DNA from: Streptomyces lienomycini | GTDB taxonomy: Bacteria; Actinomycetota; Actinomycetes; Streptomycetales; Streptomycetaceae | NCBI RefSeq assembly: GCF_027947595.1 | Contig: NZ_CP116257.1 | Location: forward strand, 5,950,001-6,014,000 | Direction of reading: 5' to 3' | Length of the DNA stretch: 64,000 bases | Shown here: one piece after another, positions 17,529 to 26,090 of the stretch | How positions within the stretch are numbered: the first letter of the stretch is position 1 | Layout: each line of letters starts with the position of its first letter | Notes under the pieces: model-generated | What the model was told of the DNA's origin: nothing | What the model saw: the letters and a program-made list of their open reading frames with translations, nothing else | The model's database searches: none | Made by a program: the position numbers and the translations under genes

Positions 17529-18602
17529 GTGACGACCTATGACGATCAGGCGAGCCGTGGAGGCGCCGCCGCGCGGGCGTACGGAAGCGTGGGGGATGAT
17601 CTGACCGCTGTGGTCGAGCGGGTCCGCGCATCGGTCGAAGAGGTGATCGAGGGCAAGCCCGAGGTCGTGCGGCTCTCGTTGACCGTGCTGCTCGCCGAGG
17701 GGCATCTGCTGATCGAGGACGTTCCGGGGGTCGGCAAGACCATGCTGGCCAAGGCGCTGGCGCGGTCCATCGACTGTTCCGTGCGCCGCATCCAGTTCAC
17801 GCCCGACCTGCTGCCCTCGGACATCACCGGGGTGTCGATCTGGGACCAGCAGCGCCGTGACTTCGAGTTCAAGCCGGGCGCGATCTTCGCCCAGGTCGTC
17901 ATCGGCGACGAGATCAACCGCGCTTCGCCCAAGACGCAGTCGGCGCTGCTCGAGTCGATGGAGGAGCGCCAGGTCACCATCGACGGCCAGACCTACGAGC
18001 TGCCCAGCCCCTTCATGGTGGTGGCGACGCAGAACCCGGTCGAGATGGAGGGCACCTATCCGCTGCCGGAGGCCCAGCGCGACCGCTTCATGGCCCGGGT
18101 CTCCATCGGCTACCCCAGCGCCGAGGCCGAGTTGCAGATGCTCGACGTGCACGGCGGCGTCAATCCGCTGGACGACCTGCAGCCGGTGGCGCACACGCAC
18201 GACATCCTGAAGCTGATCGAGGCGGTCCGCGGCGTCCACGTGGCGGACCCGATCCGGCGGTACGCCGTGGACCTGGTCTCCGCCACGCGCACCCACCCGG
18301 ACCTCAGACTCGGCGCCTCACCGCGTGCCACGCTGCACCTGCTGCGCGCGGCGAAGGCGTCCGCGGCCCTGAGCGGCCGGGACTACGCGCTGCCGGACGA
18401 CGTGCAGGCCCTCGCGGTCGCCGTCCTGGCGCACCGCCTGCTGCCGACCGCGCAGGCCCAGCTGGGCCGCCGTACCGCGGAGCAGGTCGTCCAGGAGATC
18501 CTGCAGCGCACCCCGGTGCCCGCGGCGCCCCAGCAGCAGACGGGCCTCGGCATGGGCCGCGGCACCTCGGCGTACGGTCAGCAACCGCCGCGGAGGCTGT
18601 GA
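17529..18602 (+). CDS. MoxR-family AAA+ ATPase
   Basis: MoxR ATPases are chaperone-like machines, typically acting with DUF58/von Willebrand-type proteins to mature or activate complexes. The 357-residue product starts at GTG 17529 with GAGGAGG upstream. It has Walker A (EDVPGVGKT, about 63-71), Walker B and the helix-2 insert region (VIGDEINRASPKTQSALLESMEE), sensor 1 (VATQNPVEMEGTYPLPEAQRDRF) and a winged C-terminal lid with GASPRATLHLLRAAKA. The tail is Gln/Gly-rich. Its stop overlaps the DUF58 ATG (TGATG), and the transglutaminase follows, a common actinobacterial trio. Confidence 0.95.
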   Translation: MTTYDDQASRGGAAARAYGSVGDDLTAVVERVRASVEEVIEGKPEVVRLSLTVLLAEGHLLIEDVPGVGKTMLAKALARSIDCSVRRIQFTPDLLPSDITGVSIWDQQRRDFEFKPGAIFAQVVIGDEINRASPKTQSALLESMEERQVTIDGQTYELPSPFMVVATQNPVEMEGTYPLPEAQRDRFMARVSIGYPSAEAELQMLDVHGGVNPLDDLQPVAHTHDILKLIEAVRGVHVADPIRRYAVDLVSATRTHPDLRLGASPRATLHLLRAAKASAALSGRDYALPDDVQALAVAVLAHRLLPTAQAQLGRRTAEQVVQEILQRTPVPAAPQQQTGLGMGRGTSAYGQQPPRRL

Positions 18603-19966
18603 TGGACGCCGGGGGGACGGACCGGTCCGAGGACGACCGGGGCGAGCACGGCGGCATCCGGACCGCCCTGGCCGGCCTGACCACCCGGGGGCGTTCCTTC
18701 CTGGCCGCCGGCATCGCGGCCGCGGTCTGCGCCTATGTCCTCGGACAGGGCGATCTGCTGCGTGTCGGGCTGCTCCTCGGTGTGCTGCCCCTGGTGTGCG
18801 CGGCCGTGCTCCACCGGACGCGCTACCGCGTCGCGGGCAGTCGCCGGCTCGCCCCCGGCCGGGTGCCGGCCGGCAGCGAGGCCAGGGTCCATCTGCGCGT
18901 CGACAACGTCTCCCGGCTGCCCACCGGTCTGCTGATGCTCCAGGACCGGGTGCCCTACGTGCTCGGCCCGCGGCCCCGTTTCGTGCTCGACCGGGTGGAG
19001 CCGGGCGGGCGGCGGGAGGTGTCCTACCGGGTCCGTTCGGACCTGCGCGGCCGCTATCCGCTGGGGCCGCTCCAGTTGCGCCTGACCGACCCGTTCGGCC
19101 TGTGCGAGCTGACCCGGTCCTTCTCGGCGCACGACACCCTGACCGTGATCCCGCGCGTGGAAGCACTGCCGCCGGTACGGCTGAGCGGCGAGGCGAAGGG
19201 GTACGGCGAGGGCAGGCAGCGCTCGCTCGCCCTGGCCGGCGACGACGACGTGATCCCGCGCGGGTACCGTCACGGCGACGACCTGCGCCGCGTGCACTGG
19301 CGCTCCACCGCGCGGTACGGCGAGCTGATGGTGCGGCGCGAGGAGCAGCCGCAGCGCGCCCGCTGCACGGTGTTCCTGGACACCCGGGTCGTGGCCTACG
19401 AGGGCGCGGGCCCCGACTCGGCCTTCGAATGGGCGGTGTCGGGCGCGGCGTCGGTGCTGGTGCACATGCTGGAGCGGGGTTTCTCCGTCCGGCTGCTCAC
19501 CGACACCGGGGACTCGGTGCCGGGCGAGGGTGCCGACGGTTTCGCGGGCGCGAGCCAGGGGACGGCCGACTCGGCCGGGCTGATGATGGACGCCCTCGCC
19601 GTGATCGACCACTCGGACGGACTGGGCCTGTCCTCGGCCTACGACATGCTGCGGGGCGGCACCGAGGGGCTGCTGGTGGCGTTCTTCGGCGACCTGGACG
19701 AGGAGCAGGCGACGGTGGCCGCCAAGATGCGGCAGCGCAGCGGAGCCGCCGTCGCCTTCGTCCTGGACAGTGAGACCTGGGCGCGGGAACCGACCGACGT
19801 GCCGGGCCCGTTGGACACGGGCGGGGAGCGTCTGCGGATGCTGCGCGAGTCGGGCTGGACCGCGGTGGCCGTCCCCCGGGGCGCGACCGTGGAGGAGCTG
19901 TGGCGGCTGGCGGACCGCGAGCGCACCACTGTCACGACGGCGACCGGCACACCGGGGGCGCGATGA
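18602..19966 (+). CDS. DUF58-domain membrane protein, MoxR partner
   Basis: The 454-residue protein starts at ATG 18602 overlapping the MoxR stop. Two N-terminal hydrophobic segments (about 30-70) anchor it. A beta-rich region is followed by the DUF58 signature RGYRHGDDLRRVHWRSTARYGELMVRREEQ and a von Willebrand A-like region with LDTRVVAYEG. DUF58 proteins usually work with MoxR ATPases; here the role is probably envelope-related given the transglutaminase neighbour, which is inference. Its stop overlaps the start of a 63-codon mini-ORF. Confidence 0.9.
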   Translation: MDAGGTDRSEDDRGEHGGIRTALAGLTTRGRSFLAAGIAAAVCAYVLGQGDLLRVGLLLGVLPLVCAAVLHRTRYRVAGSRRLAPGRVPAGSEARVHLRVDNVSRLPTGLLMLQDRVPYVLGPRPRFVLDRVEPGGRREVSYRVRSDLRGRYPLGPLQLRLTDPFGLCELTRSFSAHDTLTVIPRVEALPPVRLSGEAKGYGEGRQRSLALAGDDDVIPRGYRHGDDLRRVHWRSTARYGELMVRREEQPQRARCTVFLDTRVVAYEGAGPDSAFEWAVSGAASVLVHMLERGFSVRLLTDTGDSVPGEGADGFAGASQGTADSAGLMMDALAVIDHSDGLGLSSAYDMLRGGTEGLLVAFFGDLDEEQATVAAKMRQRSGAAVAFVLDSETWAREPTDVPGPLDTGGERLRMLRESGWTAVAVPRGATVEELWRLADRERTTVTTATGTPGAR

Positions 19967-20154
19967 ACGGGCGGGCGCGGCCTCAGCGGTGCGCAGGGGC
20001 GGGCGGACGGGGCCGGGACGCGGACGTGAGCGGACCGGCACGGTTGGGGACGCGGGCGGGCACGACGGGGTTCGCCGGCCCGTACGGGCGACCGGGCGGC
20101 CCCGAGGGTGGCGCCGGCGCCACCGCGGCCGCCGGGCGGGGAGGGGTGCGATGA
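19963..20154 (+). CDS. Doubtful 63-residue ORF in an insertion with duplicated gene start
   Basis: ATG 19963 overlaps the DUF58 stop and the TGA (20152-20154) overlaps the transglutaminase ATG, so it is linked by ATGA overlaps at both ends. Its first 21-bp context (19960-19980) matches 20148-20168, the real transglutaminase start, at 20 of 21 positions. The peptides begin MNGRARPQRCAGAG versus MSGRARLALCAWAA. The rest is Gly/Ala/Arg-rich and looks non-functional. It is probably a scar of a local duplication rather than a gene, though it may keep translational coupling intact. Confidence 0.3.
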   Translation: MNGRARPQRCAGAGGRGRDADVSGPARLGTRAGTTGFAGPYGRPGGPEGGAGATAAAGRGGVR

Positions 20155-22541
20155 GCGGGCGGGCGCGGTTGGCCCTGTGTGCGTGGGCGGCGACGTTGGC
20201 GGCGGCGTGCGCGTTGCTGCCGCTGGTCGATCCGGCCACCTGGATCCTGCAGGCGGCAGTCCTGCTCGCGGTGCAGTCCGGGGTGGGCGCGGTGGCGCGG
20301 CGGGTACCGCTGGCCCGGCCGCTGACCATCGCCGTCCAGGCCCTGGTCACCCTGATGCTGCTGACCCTGGTCTTCGCCCGTCGGCAGGCGCTCGCCGGGC
20401 TGGTCCCCGGCCCGCAGGCCTTCCAGCACTTCGCCGACCTGTTGCGACAGGGCGGCGACGACATCGCCCGGTACGCGATCCCGGCGCCGCTCGAGTCCGA
20501 CGGCATCCGGTTGATGCTGGTCGGCGGGGTCCTGGTGGTGGGTCTGCTGGTGGACACCCTCGCGGTGACCTTCCGCAGTGCCGCCCCGGCCGGCCTGCCG
20601 CTGCTCGCGCTGTACTCGGTGGCCGCGGGGCTGTCCGAGGGCGGCGCCGAGTGGCTGTGGTTCCTGGTCGCGGCGGCCGGCTATCTGACGCTGCTGCTGG
20701 CCGAGGGACGCGACCGGCTCTCGCAGTGGGGCCGGGTCTTCGGCGGTGCGCCCCGCGCCCTGGGCGGGGAGCAGGGCGGTGCGGTCGCCCCGGTCCGTAC
20801 GGGACGGCGTATCGGCGCCTTCGCGCTGGGCATCGCCCTGGTGGTGCCGCTCGCGCTGCCCGCGATGGACGGCGGGCTCCTTGACAACGCCAGGACGGGC
20901 GGCGGCTCCGGCACAGGGGGCGGCGGCACGATCTCCGCGGTGAATCCGCTGGTGTCCCTGCGGGACAGCCTCAACGTCAACGAGGACCGGCAGGTCCTGT
21001 CCGTCCAGACCGACTCCGAGGACCTCTCCGACCTCTACCTGCGCATCGTGTCCCTGGACGACTTCGACGGCACCACCTGGAAGCCGTCCAAGCGGCACAT
21101 CACCGCCGTGCCGGAGGGCACGTTCCCGACCCCGGCCGGGCTGGGCCCCGACATCCGGCGCACGGAGACCCGGACGCTCGTCTCGGCCGCGGACTGGTAC
21201 GCGCAGGACTGGCTGCCGATGCCGTACCCGCCCAGCGGTGTGCGGGTGGCGGGCAACTGGCGCTACGAACCCGTCGGCATGACCCTGGTGGGCGACCACG
21301 GCCAGAACACGCGTGGGCTGAAGTACGAGGTGCGGAGCCTGAACGTGCAGCCGACGGCGGAGCAGCTCGCCGCGGCACCACGGCCGTCGGCGGCGCTCAG
21401 GCGCGAGTACACCGAGCTGCCGGACTCGCTGCCCGAGGTGGTCCGCCGGACCGCCCGCGAGGTCACCGCCGGTGCGGCGAACCCGTACGAGCAGGCGGTC
21501 GAGCTCCAGGAGTACTTCGCGGTGAACGGGGGCTTCGAGTACGACACCCAGGTCAAGGTCGGCAGCGGCTCGGACGCGATCGCCCGGTTCCTGAAGGACA
21601 AGGAGGGCTTCTGCGTCCACTTCTCCTTCGCCATGGCGGTGATGGCCCGTTCCCTGGACATTCCGGCCAGGGTCGCGGTCGGTTTCGCGCCGGGCTCCCC
21701 GCAGGCGGACGGTTCGGTGTCGGTGGGGCTGAGGGACGCGCACGCGTGGCCCGAGGTGTACTTCGAGGGCGTCGGCTGGACCCGCTTCGAACCGACGCCG
21801 ACGCGCGGCTCGGCCCCGGCCTACACCATCCCGGACGCGCCGGGCAGTTCGGTACCGGATCCGGCTCTGCCGTCGCAGGACGCGGAGACCGAGCCGTCGG
21901 CGGCGCCGTCGACGAGCGAGACCTGCTCGGCGCAGGACAAGAAGCTGGACGCCTGCGACTCGGAGACCGCGGCGGCGCTGCCCGTCACGGGCGGCGACGG
22001 ACCGAAGTGGTACGCGGCGGCGGCCTGGGCCCTGGCCGGTCTGGTCGTCCTGCTGATCCTGCTGGCACCGATGCTGTGGCGGCTGCGCACCCGGGCGGTG
22101 CGGCTGGGCGCGCACGGCCGCACGGAGGCGGACGCCGGCCCGCACACCCTGGCGGTCTGGCAGGAACTGAACGACACGGCGTGGGACCTCGGCATCCTGC
22201 CGGAACAGTCGCAGACGCCTCGCGGGGCGGCCCTCCGCATCGTCCGGCTCGGGCAGCTCGACCCGGCGGCCACGGCTGCGGTGCACCGGGTGGCCGACGC
22301 CGTGGAGCAGGTCCTCTACGCGCCCCGCCCGCGCCTGACGGCGGGGCTGACGGAGGACGTCCGGCGGGCGAGCGCGGGCCTGCGGGGCACGGCCGGGCGG
22401 GGCACCCTGCTGCGCGCACGGTTCGCCCCGCGTTCGGCCGTACGGGTGACCTGGGCGGTGTCGGACCGCTGGACCGCCCTGAGGCGGCGGGCCGCGGCGG
22501 CCCGGCCGGCCTGGCGGAGGGCATCGGGGCAGCAGGGCTGA
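20151..22541 (+). CDS. Transglutaminase-like membrane protein (DUF3488/TgpA-type)
   Basis: The 796-residue protein starts at ATG 20151 with GGGGAGGGG upstream. Several transmembrane helices fill residues 1-240. A large extracytoplasmic region contains the papain-like transglutaminase core: the cysteine in DKEGFCVHFSFAMAVMARSLDIPARVAVGF and the histidine in LRDAHAWPEVYFEGVGWTRFEPTP. A Ser/Pro/Thr-rich stretch leads to another membrane helix (about 620-640) and a DUF4129-like cytoplasmic tail. Relatives may cross-link or process proteins, but no substrate is known. It ends the MoxR-DUF58 operon. Confidence 0.93.
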   Translation: MSGRARLALCAWAATLAAACALLPLVDPATWILQAAVLLAVQSGVGAVARRVPLARPLTIAVQALVTLMLLTLVFARRQALAGLVPGPQAFQHFADLLRQGGDDIARYAIPAPLESDGIRLMLVGGVLVVGLLVDTLAVTFRSAAPAGLPLLALYSVAAGLSEGGAEWLWFLVAAAGYLTLLLAEGRDRLSQWGRVFGGAPRALGGEQGGAVAPVRTGRRIGAFALGIALVVPLALPAMDGGLLDNARTGGGSGTGGGGTISAVNPLVSLRDSLNVNEDRQVLSVQTDSEDLSDLYLRIVSLDDFDGTTWKPSKRHITAVPEGTFPTPAGLGPDIRRTETRTLVSAADWYAQDWLPMPYPPSGVRVAGNWRYEPVGMTLVGDHGQNTRGLKYEVRSLNVQPTAEQLAAAPRPSAALRREYTELPDSLPEVVRRTAREVTAGAANPYEQAVELQEYFAVNGGFEYDTQVKVGSGSDAIARFLKDKEGFCVHFSFAMAVMARSLDIPARVAVGFAPGSPQADGSVSVGLRDAHAWPEVYFEGVGWTRFEPTPTRGSAPAYTIPDAPGSSVPDPALPSQDAETEPSAAPSTSETCSAQDKKLDACDSETAAALPVTGGDGPKWYAAAAWALAGLVVLLILLAPMLWRLRTRAVRLGAHGRTEADAGPHTLAVWQELNDTAWDLGILPEQSQTPRGAALRIVRLGQLDPAATAAVHRVADAVEQVLYAPRPRLTAGLTEDVRRASAGLRGTAGRGTLLRARFAPRSAVRVTWAVSDRWTALRRRAAAARPAWRRASGQQG

Positions 22542-22553
22542 AACGGCGACCGG

Positions 22554-22818
22554 GGGCACGGCCACGCGAGTGAGTACGGTGGCCCGCCCCCGGGGGAGCC
22601 ATCCGGGCGGCACGGTCGCGGGTGGGAGCCGTCCCGGGCAGGAGCCGTCCCGGACGGGAGCGGATCGACCGCGGCTCTCCCGACTCGCGACGGGCGTCTC
22701 GCGCCAGGGCTCTTGCGGCCGGGCATCTCACGTACGGAGTGCCCCGTGCGGAGGCGCCCCGTGCGGGCACTTGCCGCGCGCCGGAACCGCGGCCGGCGGG
22801 CACGGCCATGCGAGTGAG
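22554..22818 (+). repeat. Pair of 21-bp direct repeats in the non-coding stretch after the transglutaminase
   Basis: Positions 22554-22574 and 22798-22818 match at 20 of 21 bases (core GGGCACGGCC, then GCGAGTGAG), 244 bp apart. The 22542-22860 stretch holds no gene I can support. It is rich in short GTGCGG and CCGTCCCGG echoes, consistent with local duplication or decay of former coding sequence. Confidence 0.5.
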
Positions 22819-22864
22819 CGGCCGGGGCGGCCGGGGTCGGGGCGGGCAGCGGGGCGCATGCGTA

Positions 22865-22909
22865 CGCGTGAGGGGGTGACCACCGTCCGGGTGGTCACCC
22901 CCTCACGCG
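22865..22909. terminator. Strong 20-bp perfect hairpin, bidirectional terminator
   Basis: Arms 22865-22884 and 22890-22909 are perfectly complementary (core GAGGGGGTGACCACC) with a 5-base loop GTCCG. It sits between the convergent transglutaminase and DUF3040 genes, so it probably ends transcripts from both sides. No U-tract is present, which is common for Streptomyces terminators. Confidence 0.85.
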
Positions 22910-22938
22910 CATGTCCTGGTGAGCGGTTGCTTCGGGCG

Positions 22939-23346
22939 CTACTGGCCGCCCTGCTGCTCATCCCTGCGGCGCTGCCACCGCTCGTCGATGCGATCCATCA
23001 TGGAGCGTCTCTGTCGTCCTTGGCGGCGCGCTGCCTGCGGACCGGCACCGGCCGCCTGCTGCTGCTCGCCCGGTTTGGGGGCCTTGCGCCAGCCGGTCAC
23101 GGCGAGAACCGCGCAGCCCAGCATCACGAGGAAGCCCACCACACTGAGCCACACCTGCTGGGCGACCATACCGGCCATGAGGAGCGCAATACCTACAAGG
23201 AAGCCCGCGACCGCCTGGTAGACCCGTCGCCGGGTGTACGTACGCAGCCCGCTTCCCTCGAGCGCTGTCGCGAACTTGGGATCTTCGGCGTACAGCGCTC
23301 GCTCCATCTGCTCGAGCATGCGCTGCTCGTGCTCCGAGAGCGGCAC
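22939..23346 (-). CDS. DUF3040-family small membrane protein
   Basis: 135 residues from GTG 23346, preceded by GAGGAGG. The start VPLSEHEQRMLEQMERALYAEDPKFA is the hallmark of DUF3040, an actinobacterial family of unknown function. Two transmembrane helices follow (about 45-65 and 68-88), and a basic Gln/Arg-rich tail. Expressed alone on the minus strand, facing the terminator shared with the transglutaminase. Confidence 0.92.
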   Translation of the reverse strand: MPLSEHEQRMLEQMERALYAEDPKFATALEGSGLRTYTRRRVYQAVAGFLVGIALLMAGMVAQQVWLSVVGFLVMLGCAVLAVTGWRKAPKPGEQQQAAGAGPQAARRQGRQRRSMMDRIDERWQRRRDEQQGGQ

Positions 23347-23625
23347 GGAGTCCTCCTCATCGTGCAGTCGCCGGGGCGACCCGGGGGGGGTCCCTTCAGG
23401 ATAGGCAGGGAATCGCCCCCGTGAAACCCGCCCCTCTGCGCCAATTGGCCAACCGGACTCCGTCATGGCCGTGCCGGCTCGCTGAAGTTCCCATTCCCCA
23501 GCGGCCGACCCGTCATGCCGGGCGGTCTCCCTCGATCATACGGCGACTGGCCCCCGTTCGGGGGGCCTGTGGCGTACTCCATCTGCAGTCGCGCCCCTGA
23601 TCAGCGCCGTACATCACCTCGCGAC

Positions 23626-24453
23626 TCAGGTCGCGTCGGCCTCTCCGGTCTCACCGAGCACGTGGAGCTGGGTGGCGACCGAGTGGAACGCGGCGAGTTC
23701 GGCCGCCGCGGCCTCCAGCCTGAGCAGGGCGTCCATGGCGCCCGGCTCGGTGTCCACCAGCACGCCGGGAACGAGGTCGGCGAAGACCCGGACTCCGTGC
23801 ACGGCGCCGATCCGCAGCCCGGCGGCCTCGACCAGCCCGGTGAGCTGCTCGGCGGTGAACCGGCGCGGCACGGGGTCTGCGGCGCCCCAGCGGCCCTCCG
23901 GGTCGGCCAGGGCCTGCCGGGCCTCGGTGAAGTGGCCGGCGAGGGCGCGTGCGAGCACGGCGCCTCCGAGGCCCGCCGCGAGCAGGCTCAGGACGCCTTC
24001 GGGGCGCAGGGCGGCCACCACGTTGCGGACGCCCTCCGCGGGGTCGTCCACGTACTCCAGTACGCCGTGGCACAGCACCACGTCGTAGCCGCCGCGCTCG
24101 ACCACGTCGAAGAGGCCGCGGGCGTCGCCCTGGACGCCCCGCACGCGGTCGGCGACCTCGGCCTCGGCGGCGCGGCGCTCCAGGGCGAACAGGGCGTTGG
24201 GGCTCGGGTCCACCACGGTGACGCGGTGGCCGAGGCCGGCCACGGGCACCGCGAAGTTGCCGCTGCCGCCACCGGTGTCGAGGACGTCCAGCGCCTGGCG
24301 GCCCGTGGCCCTGGCCCGGCGGTCGAGGGCGTCCTGGAGGACGTCCCAGACCACGGCGGTGCGCAGGGCGGCCCGGGAACGGGAGGGCTCGGAGCGCGGA
24401 GCCGCCGTCTGCGGTCGGGATGGGGAGGCGGGCGGGCGCATCGGATCCGACAC
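23626..24453 (-). CDS. SAM-dependent methyltransferase (class I)
   Basis: The 275-residue protein has a Rossmann methyltransferase core: motif I DVLDTGGGSGNFAVPVAGLGH, acidic motif II VTVVDPSPNALFAL, GDARGLFDV, and VVLCHGVLEYVDDPAEGVRNVVAALRPEGVLSLL. It resembles the UbiE/CmoA-like group but nothing fixes the substrate. The start is GTG 24453; ATG 24441 is a plausible alternative. It lies downstream of the HEPN gene on the same strand with a 151-bp gap that holds no evident gene. Confidence 0.85.
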   Translation of the reverse strand: MSDPMRPPASPSRPQTAAPRSEPSRSRAALRTAVVWDVLQDALDRRARATGRQALDVLDTGGGSGNFAVPVAGLGHRVTVVDPSPNALFALERRAAEAEVADRVRGVQGDARGLFDVVERGGYDVVLCHGVLEYVDDPAEGVRNVVAALRPEGVLSLLAAGLGGAVLARALAGHFTEARQALADPEGRWGAADPVPRRFTAEQLTGLVEAAGLRIGAVHGVRVFADLVPGVLVDTEPGAMDALLRLEAAAAELAAFHSVATQLHVLGETGEADAT

Positions 24454-24604
24454 GGCAGTTGACTCCTCGGCGCGGCACCGCCTCGGACACGGGCGGAGCG
24501 AACGGGCTGCCGCCCCCGGCCGGTGCGGGAAGGGGGAGGCTTCAGGCGTCTCCCACCCTATGGCCTCCGCCCTGTTGCCTCCGCCGCGCCCGCCGGGCAG
24601 CCGC

Positions 24605-25204
24605 TCATCCCGCGTCCGGCAGGCGCCGGCCCGCTCCCGGCGCCGTACCGGTGCCGGGAGCGGTGCCGGGGTACTCCGGACCGGGTGGGTCCGCGTCGGG
24701 GCGGGGCGGGGGCAGGACCGGCTGGAGGACCAGCATCCGCTCCACGAGGCGCAGGAACATCGCCACGTCGCGTATCAGGTCGTCCGCCTCGCGGCGGCCC
24801 GCCGCGCCCTGGATGCCCGCCTCGGCCCGCGCCCGCCGCCGCGCGCCGGAGGCGAACAGCGCGCTCCAGTCGGACAGCTCGGGCGCGATCTCGGGGAGTA
24901 CCTCCCAGGCGCTGCGGATGCGGGCCCGGGCCCGCGGGGTGGTCTCCGGGCGGCCCCGCGCGGCCAGCACGGCGGCGGCGGTGCGCAGGGCGGCGAGGTG
25001 GGCCGTCGCGTAGCGCTCGTTGGGCGTTTCCAGGACGGTGGCCTCCTCCAGTCCGGCCCGGGCCTGGGCGAGCAGGTCGAGGGCGGCGGGTGGGGCGGTC
25101 GTCCGGCGGAGCACGGGATGCACGTCGCTCGCCGGTCCGGTCAGTGAGGGTGCAGGGCCGGACGCGCGGTGCCGCCGGGCGGCGGCTGCGGACGAGTGGG
25201 CCAT
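24605..25204 (-). CDS. SAV_6107-type HEPN-domain protein
   Basis: 199 residues from an ATG with a perfect AGGAGG site. The central region (LLAQARAGLEEATVLETPNERYATAHLAALRTAAAVLAARG, then VLPEIAPELSDWSALFASGARRRARAEAG) matches my memory of the SAV_6107 HEPN family conserved in Streptomyces. HEPN folds often bind nucleotides or RNA or act as toxins. I do not see a clear Rx4-6H RNase motif here. A Pro/Gly-rich tail ends the protein. It is divergent from the TetR gene, which may regulate it. Confidence 0.75.
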   Translation of the reverse strand: MAHSSAAAARRHRASGPAPSLTGPASDVHPVLRRTTAPPAALDLLAQARAGLEEATVLETPNERYATAHLAALRTAAAVLAARGRPETTPRARARIRSAWEVLPEIAPELSDWSALFASGARRRARAEAGIQGAAGRREADDLIRDVAMFLRLVERMLVLQPVLPPPRPDADPPGPEYPGTAPGTGTAPGAGRRLPDAG

Positions 25205-25228
25205 GACGATCCTCCTGTCGTCTCCGTG

Positions 25229-25255
25229 ACGGCACGTCCTGGCAGGAGGTGCCGT
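25229..25255. promoter_or_regulatory. 27-bp dyad between HEPN and TetR genes, candidate TetR operator
   Basis: Arms 25229-25240 and 25244-25255 pair at 11 of 12 positions around a 3-base centre (outer halves ACGGCAC and GTGCCGT). It lies in the divergent intergenic region and is the best operator candidate for the adjacent TetR-family regulator. It would overlap the 5' untranslated region of the HEPN gene. Confidence 0.5.
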
Positions 25256-25389
25256 ATGTGCCCATCGTGAGGTATGGCACTGACAATCCGTTCTGACCTG
25301 GACTTTTCATTCGAGCGGGAGTTCGGGGCGGTCGCTCGCGCGGCCCCTGCGGTGGGGGCGGGGCGCGGAGTGCTGTGAGAATCGGGACC

Positions 25390-26019
25390 ATGGAAAGCAG
25401 CAGCACCGCCCCGCAGGGCGGCAGCCGTCGCGAGGCCACTCGGCAGAAGCTCTACGAGGCGGCGGTCACCCTCATCGCCGAGCAGGGCTTCTCCGCCACC
25501 ACGGTGGACGAGATCGCCGAGCGGGCCGGGGTCGCGAAGGGCACGGTCTACTACAACTTCGCCAGCAAGTCCGTCCTCTTCGAGGAGTTGCTGCGGCACG
25601 GTGTGGGCCTGCTGACCGCCTCGTTGCGCGAGGCCGCCGAGCGGACGGCCCGGGACGGCCGCGGCCGGGTCGACGCCCTGGACGCGATGATCCGCGCGGG
25701 GCTCGTCTTCATCGACCGCTATCCGGCCTTCACCCAGCTGTACGTGGCCGAGCTGTGGCGCACCAACCGGGCGTGGCAGTCCACGCTGCTGGTGGTCCGG
25801 CAGGAAGCCCTGGCGGTGGTGGAGGACGTGCTGCGCGAGGGCGTGGCGGGCGGTGAGTTCAGCGAGGAGATCGACGTGCCGCTGACGGCCGCCGCGCTGG
25901 TCGGCATGGTCCTGGTGGCCGCGCTGGACTGGAAGTCGTTCCAGCCGGAGCGCTCCCTCGACGAGGTGCACGCCGCGCTGTCGCGGCTGCTCCAGGGCCG
26001 CGTGAGCGGCCGCCCCTGA
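25390..26019 (+). CDS. TetR/AcrR-family transcriptional regulator
   Basis: 209 residues from ATG 25390; a GTG at 25375 in frame is less likely. The N-terminal helix-turn-helix is clear: LYEAAVTLIAEQGFSATTVDEIAERAGVAKGTVYYNFASKSVLFEELL. The C-terminal ligand domain contains YPAFTQLYVAELWRTNRAWQ and AALVGMVLVAALDWKSFQPER. Likely autoregulates and controls the divergent HEPN gene through the dyad between them; the ligand is unknown. Confidence 0.95.
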   Translation: MESSSTAPQGGSRREATRQKLYEAAVTLIAEQGFSATTVDEIAERAGVAKGTVYYNFASKSVLFEELLRHGVGLLTASLREAAERTARDGRGRVDALDAMIRAGLVFIDRYPAFTQLYVAELWRTNRAWQSTLLVVRQEALAVVEDVLREGVAGGEFSEEIDVPLTAAALVGMVLVAALDWKSFQPERSLDEVHAALSRLLQGRVSGRP

Positions 26020-26028
26020 CCCCGGGAC

Positions 26029-26090
26029 GAAGAACGCCGGTCCGCGGTGGCCGCGTCCCCCGCGGGCCGCCGTCGGACCGGCGTCTTCTC
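26029..26090 (+). terminator. Long imperfect hairpin after tetR
   Basis: The arms ACGCCGGTCCG and CGGACCGGCGT pair perfectly. The outer GAAGA and TCTTC pair with a one-base bulge, and an inner GC-rich stem closes on TCCCC. It starts nine bases after the tetR stop, as expected for an intrinsic terminator. Confidence 0.75.

Noticed and set aside
22542..22864. Small protein gene between transglutaminase and DUF3040
   Set aside because: Frames here are short, lack ribosome-binding sites and conserved motifs, and the region contains repeated blocks.
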